This document shows, one piece after another, positions 45,287 through 55,335 of a stretch of DNA of 64,000 nt; the first letter of the stretch is position 1, and every line of letters starts with the position of its first letter. The translations under genes were made by a program, and so were the position numbers. This stretch comes from Chlorocebus sabaeus (Eukaryota > Chordata > Mammalia > Primates > Cercopithecidae), in the NCBI RefSeq assembly GCF_047675955.1, contig NC_132911.1:73255133-73319132 (forward strand), given 5' to 3'. The notes below the pieces were generated by a model. The model was given only the letters and a program-made list of their open reading frames with translations, searched no databases and was not told where the DNA came from.

Positions 45287-46629
45287 ATTCATATACTGTA
45301 TTTTTTTAAGTTGATGTTCACCTTTCTTTACACAAGGTAACTTATTAACAATTATCAACCTTTGGAATTCTTTATCTGGCAATTCAGAGATTTCTTTTTG
45401 GTTTTTATCTGTTACTGGAGAGCTGGTGTGATCTTTTGGGGGTGTTATAGAACCTTGCTTTGTCATATTACCAGAATTACTTTTCTGGTTCCTTCTTATT
45501 TGGGTAGACTATTTCGGTGGAGAGATCTAGGATTCAAGGGCTGCTGTTCAGATTCTTTTGTCCCTCAGGGTGATCCCTTGATGTGGTGCTCTCTCCCTTC
45601 CCCTAAGGATGGGGCTTCCTGAGAGCAGGACCTCAGAGATTGTTATTGCCTTTCTGGGTCTAGCGGACTGGTGCTGGAAAGTGTCTGCAAAGAGTCCTGT
45701 GATGTGATATATCTTCATGTCTGCCAGCTGTGGACAACAGCACCTTCTCCAGTGGAGGTGGCAGGGAAGTGTAGTGGACTCTGTGGGAGTCCTTGGCTGT
45801 AGTTTTGTTTAGTGTGCTGCTTTTCTTGAATGCTGGTTATGCTAACAGTGAAGTTGTCATGTGGACATACTCAGGACCTCTGGTTAGCCAGAATGTTGCA
45901 GGCAGCAAAAACTGCTGTTGTTTTCTCCTTCTTTGGAGCAGAGTTGTTCTGTTATGAGTTGCTGTAATGACTTCAATTGGTTGACCTCCAGCCAGGAGGT
46001 GGCGCTTTCAAGAGAGCACCAACTGTGGTGGTAGAAGGGGAATATAAGCTTGCCCTAGGTTGGCCAGGAGAAGTATTCAAGTTTCTCAGGTGATGGGTGA
46101 GGTCATAGAGCTTCCAAGAGATTATCCCTTTTGTCTTCAGCTACCAGGGTGGGTAGAGAAAAACCATCATGTGGGGACAGGGTTAGGTGGGTTCGAGTTC
46201 AGACTCTCCTCACTGGGACTTGCAGAGGCCACTGTGGGAGACAGCAGGGTGGTTCTCAGGCCAATGGAGCTATGGTCCAAGGGGGATTATGGCTGCCTGT
46301 GCTGTGTCATACAGATGGCAAGGGAAGTGGGGAAAAACCAGCAGTGACAGGCCTCACCCAGCTCCCATGCAGCCAGCAAGGCCAGTTTCATGCCTGCCAT
46401 GCCCCACCAACAGCACTGAATTTATATCCAGGCAGTTGGCATGGCAGGCAGGGCTGAGATCTTGCCCTAGGCTACAAGCTTCCCTGCTGAGAAAGCAAAC
46501 CAGGGCTTTCAGGCAACTTCTACATTTGTATCTGCACTTCCCTTTTGCCCCTCACCTCCCCAGATTCAGCTCAGAAAAATTTATGGGATCTTTTTCTCCT
46601 GTAGATATTTCTATGACTCACTCTATCTC

Positions 46630-46975
46630 TATCTTCAGGCACCAACGCAAATGTCATCTATCATGAAGTCTTTCCTGATTGTTATACAGAACATAATCAC
46701 ATGCTCACACACAGCATTCCCTATCCTCCTATCCTGCTATAATTTTATCCATAGCATATAACATCAGATGTGTTCTGTATATATTTGTGTATTTATTGCC
46801 TAAACCTCCTAGAAACACAGAAGCACTAAGAAACCAGTGACTTAACTTGTTTCATTCATTTTCCACCCCTTCGGTGCCTAGAAGACTAGCTGGGAGACAG
46901 AGGTATGTAAAAAGTATCTGTTAAATGAATAGTTAATGAATGTGTAAAGAAATAAATGACCAAATGGGTACATGA
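46630..46975 (+). repeat. L2 3' end, sense
   Basis: Collinear with the L2 3' end: 'aatgtcatctatcatgaagt', 'cctatcctgctataatttta', 'atatttgtgtatttattgcc', 'ttcggtgcctagaagacta', ending 'tctgttaaatgaatagttaa'. Diverged. Confidence 0.72.
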
Positions 46976-48885
46976 ATGATGTATTTGAAATAAAAAAAAA
47001 ATCATAGACTATACAACAGGTTGTACCCTGTCACCAAAGAATGAATGACAAAACTTGATCATTCCTGCTGAGAATTTGTTCTCTCACTCCTACTCTGGGT
47101 CCTTTACTTTGTTTTAGTCATTACGGTTCTTCTATATAGGTACTGTTGGAAATACGTAGTCCTTTTCAGAACCCTTGTTACTTATCATAAAGTGCCTTGA
47201 AAGATCAATTTGCTGAAAGTCAAGTTTTTAAAAATTTATTGAAAACAATGCATTTCCTCCACCTATTTTCTTACCTTTCGATACTCATAGTTCATTTCTA
47301 TCTGCCTGTTCATTTTCTTAATAGAGAATGCATTTATTCATTTATTTGAGAAATATTATTGATAATCTATTATGTGCCAGGCAACGGTCAGTGAATTTAT
47401 TTCTCTTTAAGTTTAATGCTTTGTACCTTTTTCTCTGGCAACCGTGTTCTCTGTATGGGATCGATGTTTCCCTGAAATGTTAGTACTTTCTACATACTCT
47501 ATTGATGGAAGGCACTTTCAGCAGGGGAAAAAATCATTTTCAGCCCAGAGTATAAGATGAAAATAGATGCCCCACTTTTTAGAAACATTAACAGCCTGAC
47601 ATTTCCTGTGTACACGCCATTAAGTAAACTCCTAAAAACAGCAAGTGATGTACATTACTGTTTCTTCATGTTCAAGAAGACATCAGTTATCATATCATTA
47701 GTTCTGTTTAATAACAAATAGAAAATTATTAAATAAGCCAAATATTAGGAATAATTGGTTTAGAAATAATGAGAATTAAGAACTGGAGAAAATACTATTT
47801 ATGTGGAAGTAAATGTGGAAAAAATACAAAAACAAAAACCAGGAACTGTCTCATAATGGCTCTTGGTCGTCTTTCAGATGCCTTTTAGATCATCTGAGTT
47901 CTGTTTTCCTAGAGAGATAGGCTTTAGGTTACCAAGCTACCACTGGTTTCCTGATGCTGTAAAACTTAACTGTGCCTACTAAGCAACTTCTGGAGATAAA
48001 AAGAAATTTTCCCTTAGGGGATTAAACAGGGATTATATTAAGTTATAACAGATATTCAACTCCACCAATTGGTTGAGTGGTTGTTAACTAACACATTACA
48101 ATTAATTTAACTTTATATGATCAAGATGTTGAATTGCAAGCTTCTCTGTTAGCCTCCTGCAGCAATAAAAGCTTTTCCTTCTGTTGTCCATATGCTTGAG
48201 TTCAGGCTTAAGTGTGTGGATACATTATTGGATGCCGGAGTGGTTCTTTATATTCTGAGCTCACGAGATGAGCTATGGATGTTTATTCTGCCCTATCTAA
48301 TTCTGGGCAAATTTTGCTTCCTACTCCAAGTATAAATGGATTGCATAGTTTATTGCATTGTTTATAAACAAGAACGTGAGAATACACCCTACATTTCAAT
48401 TTGTGATACTTCCCTCATTATAACATTATGTACTGTAGATTTGTTAGACAGAAATAATATTTAGCTGTTTAATTATCTAGAATATGTGTTGGTATAGAAT
48501 GTATAACTATCTTGCTCCTGTTGTGCCCCTCACTCATACTGTATTACCACTATCCTCATATCTTAAACTCTTAGGAATAATATTCCAAGTTCTACTTCAA
48601 TAAATTTTATTGTTATACTTAGAAATAAAGTTGTCTACTTTACTTTTCTGGATTATATTTCTCCAGTTTTGGTCTTCGGGTTCTACTAACTTTATAACAC
48701 CAATGGAGGATATTTCTTTATTCTTCTAAATCCTGGAAATGTTTACATAGTACAGAAATCTTTGCCTTTAAAAAATAAGCTCATCAATAGTGTGACAAGA
48801 GACTTGTCTGAATGAAATTATTTTGTACACATTTTCTCTATTTCTTCTGTGTTTATCATTTAATTTAGGCTTGTAAGCATTCTTG
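46976..48885. other. Unassigned sequence
   Basis: No gene seen. A small antisense L2-like scrap sits near 47335-47395 ('attatgtgccaggcaacggt'). The stretch at 48150-48200 ('caataaaagcttttccttct') has an LTR-like polyadenylation look but no boundaries. Confidence 0.45.
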
Positions 48886-51471
48886 AGTTAACTTTTTTCC
48901 TCATTTTTAAATTTTTACATAAGTTATTGGGGTACAGGTGGTATTTGGTTACATGAGTAAGTTCTTTCGTGGTGATTTTGAGATTTTGGTGTACCTATCA
49001 CCCGAGTAGTATACACTGTACCATATTTGTAGTCTTCTATCCTTTGCCCTCCTCCCACTCTTCCCCTCAAGTCCCCAAAGTCCATTGCATCATTCTTATG
49101 CCTTTGCGTCTTCATAGGTCAGCTCCCACATATCAGTGAGAACATACGATGTTTGGTTTTCCATTCCTGAGTTACTTAACTTAGAATAATAGTCTCCAAT
49201 CTCATCCAGGTCACTGCAAATGTTGTTAATGTATTCCTTTTTATGACTGAGTAGAATCCCATTGACTGTCTCTTTTCTTCATTTATTATGCTTAGTTTCA
49301 CTGGATTCAAAATTCTTGGCTAATAATTGTTTTGTTTGAGGAGACTGAAGATAAGCCCCAATCCCTTCTAGTTTGTAGGGTTTCTGCTAAGAAATCTGCT
49401 GTTAATCTGATAGGTTTTTCTTTATAGGTTACCTGGTGCTTCTGTCTTACAGCTCTTAAGATTCTTTCCTTCGTCTTAACTTTGGATAACCTGATGACAG
49501 TGTGCCTGGGTGAAGATATTTTTGCGATGAATTTCCCGAGTATTCTTTGTGCTTCTTGTATTTAGAATGTCTAGGTCTCTAGCAAGACCAGGGAAGTTCT
49601 CCTTGATTATTCCCCCAAAATGTTTTTTCCAAGCTTTTAAAAGTATCTTCTTCCTTGGAAACACTGATTATTCTTAAGTTTGGTCATTTACCATAATCTC
49701 AGGCTTCTTGGAGGCTTTGTTCATATTTTCTTATTCTTCTTTCTTTGTCTTTGTTGGATTGGGTTAATTCAAAGACCTTGTCTTTGAGATCTGAATTTCT
49801 TTCTTCTACTTGTTCAATTCTACTGCTGAGACTTTTCAGAATATTTCGCATTTCTAAAAGTGCATCCAAAGTTTCCTGAATTTTTGATTGTTTTTTTCGT
49901 TGAGCTATCTATTTCCTTGAATGTTTCTCCCTTCACTTCTCGTATCATATTTTGGATTTCCTTGCATTGGGCTTCACCTTTTTTGGGTCCCTCCCTGATT
50001 AGTTTAATAACTGACCTCCTGAATTCTTTTTCAGGTAAATCAGGGATTTCTTCTTGGTTTGGATCCATTGCTAGTGAATTAGTGTGATTTTTGCAGGATG
50101 CTGACAGGCCTTGTTTTGTCATATTACCAGGGTTGGTTTTCTGGTTCCTTCTCATTTAGGTAGGCTCTGTCAAAGGGAATGTCTAGGGCTGAAGGCTGTT
50201 TTTCAGATTCTTTTGTTCTACAGAGTATTCCCTTGATATAGTACTCTCCCCCTTTTCCTATGGATGTGGTTTCCTGTGAGCTGAACTGTAGTGATCGTTT
50301 TCTCTCCTCTGGATCTAGCCACCTAGTTAGTCTACCCAGCTCTGGGATGGTAATGGGGGTTGTCTGCAAAATGTTTTGTGATGTGAGCCATCTATTAGGT
50401 CTCTGTTGTGGACAGAGACCATGCCTGTTCCGGTGGAGGTGGCGGGGGGCAGGGAGGTGCAATGAACTTTGTGAATGGACTTTGTGAGAGTTCTTAGCTT
50501 TGGTGGTTTAAAGCTCTATTTTTGTGCTGACTGACCTCCTGCCAGGAGGTGGCACTTTCCAGAGAGCATCAGCTGTAGTAATATGGGGAGGAACTTAGTG
50601 GGTGGGGCCCTAGAACTCCCAAGATTGTATGTCCTTTGTCTTCCGCTAGCAGGGTGAGTAGGAAAGGACCATCAGGTAGGGATGGGGCTTGGCATGTCTG
50701 AGCTCAGACTCTCGTTGGGCAGGTCTTGCTGGGGCTGCTGTGGGGGATGGGGGTGAGATTCACTGGTCACTGGAGTTGTGTACCTAGGAGGATTATGGCT
50801 GCCTCTGCTGAGGCATGCAGGTTGTCAGGGAAGTTGGGGAAAGTTGGCAGTCACAGGACTTACCCAGCTCCCACACAAACCAAAGGGTCGGTCTCACTCC
50901 CACCGTGTCCCCCTGCAACAGCCCCCAGGCCATTTCCAGGTGGAGAGTAAGGGCTTGAAAACCTGCCCCAGGCTACCCACCTCCCAAGTGCAAAAGAAAG
51001 GGCTTGGTTCTTCCCCCCACCTCCCCACCTGTGGAGTCTGCACACCAGATTTACACCCTCCCCTGAGTTCTGGCCAGGAGGCTTCTCACCCCTCCAAATT
51101 GTTAAAGTTCAGCTAGAGATTTATTTCTCCCTGTGTAGTTTTACCCCCTGCTCCTCTCCCATTGGATCACTGTGGTGCTGCTTGGGGACCCCGCCAGCTT
51201 CTAGGGCCTTTCTGCTGCTTCCTTTAACCCTGTATTTCGTTCAACTTTCCAAACTGACCTAGCTCCAGGTAAAGTCGGAAACTTCTCCGGCTTACAGACC
51301 TTCAGCTTCTCCAGTGGAAGTGTGTGTTCAGGAAAGAAGGATCTCCCTTTCCCAATTCTGCAGTTGGAGCACTCACAGTTTTGGGGTGGTATCCCAGGTC
51401 CTGCAGGAGCAGACCGCTTCCTTCAGAGGGCCTGTGGGTACTCTTTGGATTACTCTTTAGTTAAGTTTATT
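48886..51471 (-). mobile_element. L1PB, antisense, with ORF2 deleted
   Basis: The 3' UTR and last bases of ORF2 (about 48899-49265) join directly to the ORF1 C-terminal region (about 49270 onward), then the rest of ORF1 and a long 5' UTR to about 51458. Relic ORF1 frames remain at 49476-49664 and 49820-50155. Text parallels the larger L1PB at 31335-46605. Flanks AGTTAACTTTTTT (48886-48898) and AGTTAAGTTTATT (51459-51471) match at 11 of 13, a plausible target duplication. This suggests the element inserted with its full 5' end. Confidence 0.85.
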
Positions 51472-51680
51472 AATTTATATTTTTCTTAAAATATTCTATT
51501 TCCTCAAGACTTTCAAATATATCTCCCTAGAATTATATGCACCATAATTGTATATTTTATCTCTTTTATTAATCTCATTAAAATCTGCTCCTCAATTTTT
51601 ATTGAGTACTTTTTCCTTTTTCAAAACATTGCCAGAAGGGGGATTTATCTGATTATTTTTTAATAAACAAGTTCCTGAAT
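51472..51680. other. Short unassigned interval
   Basis: AT-rich, nothing recognised. Confidence 0.5.
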
Positions 51681-52226
51681 ATATCTGTATTACTTTTCTA
51701 TCATTGCTGTAACAAATTGCCACAAACTTGGTGGCTTAAGGAAGCACAAATGGATCATTTTCTGTGTGTAAGAAATGTGACAGGAGTCTCACTATACTAA
51801 AATCAAGGCGTCATGGGTCTTCATTCTTCTCTGTGGACTCTAGGTGATGTTCCATTTCCTTGCTTTTTCCAGGTTCTAGAGGTCACCCCCATTCCTTGGC
51901 TTATAGCCCCCTCCTCCACCTTTGAAGTCAGCAACAGGTGAGTCAGTACTTTTCACATCACGTCACTCTGACCTTCTGCAGTCACATCTGCCCCTGACTG
52001 TCCCCTCTTCCATCTCCCTCTTTCACTTTTAAGGACCTTTGTGATTTCACTGGGCTCATCCAGATTAAACAGAATAATGTCTCTATTTTAAAGTCAGCTA
52101 ATTAATAACTTTAATTCTCCCTATGACCTTAATTCTTCTTTGCAGTGTAACCTAACATGTTCACAGGTTTGAGGGTTAGAATACAAACATCTTGTGTGGG
52201 GGCATTATTCTGCCTACCAAAATATC
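51681..52226 (-). mobile_element. MLT1-type MaLR solo LTR, antisense
   Basis: LTR 51686-52221. It starts TGTATTACTTTTCTATCATT ('gctgtaacaaattgccaca' follows) and ends 'attattctgcctaccaaa'. Other landmarks are 'cttggcttatagccccctcc' and 'tttcacttttaaggacctt'. ATATC flanks both ends exactly (51681-51685, 52222-52226), confirming the boundaries of a solo LTR. Confidence 0.85.
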
Positions 52227-52684
52227 AATTAAACTTTTGATGTTTTATAATCATTTTCCTGCCTTTCTTTTTATTGTTTCTTCCTGCTTCCTTACTGTAA
52301 TTTTATTTCCATTTTAAAAGTTTTAGTTCTGTGTTTAGCTTATTTATTTTTACTTTCTAACAAAAGATTTCAAATCATAGAATTTTTATTTCAGTACAGC
52401 TTTAGTTGTATCCCTGAGCATGTAATAATCATATCTAGAGAGTTTCTAAATATTAGAAATGATTGGCTTAAATTCACATGTGCCTGCATTCTCCTTAAAT
52501 AAACTTTTATTATTTACTTCTATTTTTATTGGAAATTGGTTCAATTTTTCTTTAGAGGTTTTCTTTGTCACATATAGTGGGAGCCTATTTTTAAGAACAT
52601 TCCACCCAAATTTGGAATGAATAACTAGTTTCTACTTGTATTTTGTAGACAAAATATTTCTGATTAATAACAATAATGATAATA

Positions 52685-52830
52685 TCATTGTAAGTGTTTA
52701 CTTGGTACTACACTATGCAATTATAAAAATTGTCTCATTTATTCTTCATAGTATCTATGAGTAGGTATTATTATCCTCAATTTACAGAGGGAGAAACAAA
52801 GTCACATCACTGGTAAATGAGGACAGCAAC
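52685..52830 (-). repeat. MIR, antisense
   Basis: Reversed MIR body: 'agtgtttacttggtactaca', 'attgtctcatttattcttca', 'taggtattattatcctcaat', 'ttacagagggagaaacaaag'. Confidence 0.88.
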
Positions 52831-52894
52831 ACTGTATTTGTTATATTGGTTATTCAATGTTAAGGAAATACATAATTGTAATGCTTTACACATT

Positions 52895-52985
52895 TACTTT
52901 TTTCTACTTTTATTTTAGGTTCAGGGAGTACATTTGCAGATTTGTCACATGGGTAATTGTGTGTCACTGTCCCTTCTTTTTTTAA
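52895..52985 (-). mobile_element. Very short L1 3' end, antisense
   Basis: 'tacttttattttaggttcag' and 'gtacatttgcagatttgtca' match a reversed L1 3' UTR end for about 90 bases only, a strongly 5'-truncated insertion. Confidence 0.65.
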
Positions 52986-53760
52986 GTCTGCTTTAATTCT
53001 TTAAATCTGAGGACCAAGTGAGGTAGTATAATTTCTCACAACTCTGTTTCTATTGATTCCTTCGGTATTAGTTTCTGTTGAATGTAGTTTGATGTTAGTT
53101 TGGTCACCACATGCTATCTCATGAGCATTTATCTTCACTTGTAAAGTGTATTGTTTTTTAATTGAAAATGACTCTCTTTTCATATACTACCACTTCAACT
53201 TTGCCTGTGGTTAATATTGCACTCATACTTCCCTCACCCTCCTTTGTTTCTTTATTTCTTTTGCCTAATGTATCTGCCCATTCATTTTTAACATTTTGCA
53301 TCACTTTCAGTTAGATGTGTAGGGTGAGCATAATGTTTTTAGCTAGATTTTGTTTATTAACTCAATCTCAGTGTTTGTTCTTAAATAGAGTTTTAAAGTA
53401 ATTTGTGTTTTTCCATAACTGATTACTTCAGCCTCACTTTTATCAGCTGATTTTTTTACTTGTTTTCTATTTTCTACTATGAGGAATATTGTAGAACATG
53501 TTGTCTTAGCTTTGGTCTTCTCTAATGTTTAAAAAAGTATTTGGCCTCTTTTTAATACCAATAGTGTTACCATTATCTTTCAAAGGCATCTTTAAGGTAT
53601 AGTTCTTCAGTTATCAACTTTAAACCAAATACAGTAGCATTAGACTGTTCGTTATGTGAGTGGAGGATTTTATATACTTTTACCTAACACCATATATCTC
53701 CATTCCACTTGCTTGACAGTCGTATTTTAAAAATCTAGGTTTCAACTCAGATTATTATTA

Positions 53761-54344
53761 ATAAATTTCCTTTTTTGCATTTATATAAACTACTATGTAA
53801 AAAATACTGTACAATTTGCATCTACATTTATACCATATCAACTACAATTATTTGGACTTTTCTCTTTTTTATATTAGTTTTAATGTGTACCAGAGTCGAT
53901 CCTTGGTCAGTTCTCACCCAGTTTTGCAGATGGTACTCTATTTCTTCCCTCATTAATAACAATGTGGATAAATGTGAAAACACAGAAAGACCTCATTCAG
54001 GGCTTTCCTTGTTACCCATTCCCCATCTTAGCAAAAGAAGGAATTAACCTTCTGAGAAAACTAAAAGGAAGTAAAAAGAAAAAAAAAAGAAAAAAGAAGA
54101 AGTATCCCCAGAATCCTAGGCTCAAAATTTCAACTGGATTTCAGTCACTAGAGCTTCATTCTTGGATTCATTCCCAAAGGCACTTGCAGAACTCTGAGCA
54201 CTCCATGGACCATGCCTTGGCTCTGTGGTTCCACTCTCCTGTTCTACTTCAAGGCCAGCACATACAGTAAGGAACTCCTCTTCCCATCTCCATCCTCATC
54301 TGGTTAGCTCTTACTCCTTCATCTCTAAGTCTCAAATATCTCAA
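53761..54344. other. Unassigned sequence with A-rich run
   Basis: An A/G-rich stretch lies at about 54066-54102. The 102-codon ORF spanning it is low complexity. Confidence 0.5.
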
Positions 54345-54562
54345 ATATAATTTCCTCAGGAATACTTTCCTCACCTTCTGAATCAATCAGGTTCACCTAC
54401 AGTTTGTAATTTGATATTTATTTATCTAGTTATTTGTTCTGTATCTGTTCCACTGCATTATAAGTTCCATACATACATGAAAGATCTCCATTTTTTTGAC
54501 GGCCGGATTCCTAGTCCCTGGTAGTACCTAGCACATGGTAAAGACTCAATAAATTAATTCCT
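54345..54562 (+). repeat. L2 3' end, sense
   Basis: 'atttcctcaggaatactttc', 'atttatttatctagttattt', 'ccctggtagtacctagcaca' and 'actcaataaattaattcc' follow the L2 3' end in order. Confidence 0.75.
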
Positions 54563-54571
54563 TTTTCCAAG

Positions 54572-54890
54572 ACAAGTTTTTGAACACCTACTACATGTCA
54601 TACACAAGATTAGATGCTGGACATGCAGAAGGGGTCCCATGGAGGTTACATTCCAGTGGAGGGGGGCAGGAAATGAGTATAAAAATCAATGTAAGTTAGT
54701 GACGCAGGCTTTAAAGAAAATAACATTGGGTAATGTTAGTGTCTAGAGAGCTGGGAGGCTACTGTCATTACAGTGTTCAGGAAAAGTGTAATTGAGGATG
54801 TGACATGAAGATTAGACCAAACCAAAGAGAAGAATATAGCCACATGAAGATCAGGGAAAGAACCACGCAGGCAACAGGAAAGTAAAAGAA
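54572..54890 (-). repeat. L2 3' end, antisense
   Basis: 'tttgaacacctactacatgt', 'tcccatggaggttacattcc', 'agtggaggggggcaggaaat', then the reversed upstream L2 text. Its 3' end faces that of the sense L2 that ends near 54562. Confidence 0.75.
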
Positions 54891-55139
54891 AATGTCCTAA
54901 CACCCAACTAAGCGTTGCTTTCCAAAGAGCAGAAAGGACAGTAAAGGTGGTCTACACACATGGAGGATAAGAGGTGCAAAAGATAAGAATCAGAGTACAA
55001 AATGAGAATGAGCCTGGTGAGTCCAAGGAGAGAAAGAAGGGGAGTGGGGCTGGACAGGGGCATAGTGATAAAGAAGTAGTGTGGTCCAGGATTAGCATCT
55101 CCTCCAGCATTGATTATTCTTCTAATAAGTTCTAGACCT
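54891..55139. other. Unassigned sequence
   Basis: Purine-rich, no gene recognised. Confidence 0.5.
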
Positions 55140-55335
55140 TCTGTTGAGCTTTTCATCTACATTATCTCATTTAATTCTCAACCAGAGGGATTATCATTCA
55201 ACTTAATAGATAAGGAACTGGAAATTTTAAGAGTTTAGCAATTCGCTAAAGATTCAACCAATCATATGTGGCAAAGATAAAGTTTGACCTTACCTCTGCT
55301 GGACCCCAAAGGCTGTGTGTTTAACTACTATCCCT
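55140..55335 (-). repeat. MIR, antisense
   Basis: 'cattatctcatttaattctc', 'agataaggaactggaaattt', then a diverged 'aaggtcacacagctag' equivalent and 'ccttacctctgctggacccc'. Confidence 0.85.

Larger units (their letters stand above)
31335..46605 (-). mobile_element. L1PB, near full length, antisense, split by three insertions
   Basis: 3' UTR at the left ('gtggtttgtgggggaaagg', 'acccatcacccaagcagtg'), then ORF2, ORF1 and 5' UTR running right. It is interrupted by an Alu (32969-33265), a THE1 provirus (35907-38478) and a young L1 (39066-45270). Remaining pieces are 31335-32968, 33266-35906, 38479-39065 and 45271-46605. Relic frames survive (33349-33564 and 33738-34046), and the RT site reads FANDIIVY instead of the catalytic FADD. 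The right end is set where similarity to the second L1PB fades. Confidence 0.88.
52235..53760 (-). mobile_element. Decayed L1M ORF2 pieces, antisense
   Basis: Patchy match to reversed L1M ORF2: 'gtacagctttagttgtatcc' near 52400, 'ggcttaaattcacatgtgc'-type text, and the 53280-53660 block ('tcagttagatgtgtagggtg', 'tttgtttattaactcaatct', 'tttaaggtatagttcttcag'). It is interrupted by a MIR and a short L1 3' end. Boundaries are approximate. Confidence 0.5.

Noticed and set aside
46060..46666. Overlapping ORFs of 95-159 codons as a gene
   Set aside because: They fall in the GC-richer 5' UTR of the L1PB and overlap in all plus frames, a composition effect.
48140..48330. Possible LTR with 'caataaaagc' polyadenylation signal
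   Set aside because: No TG...CA boundaries, no flanking duplication and no family I could name.
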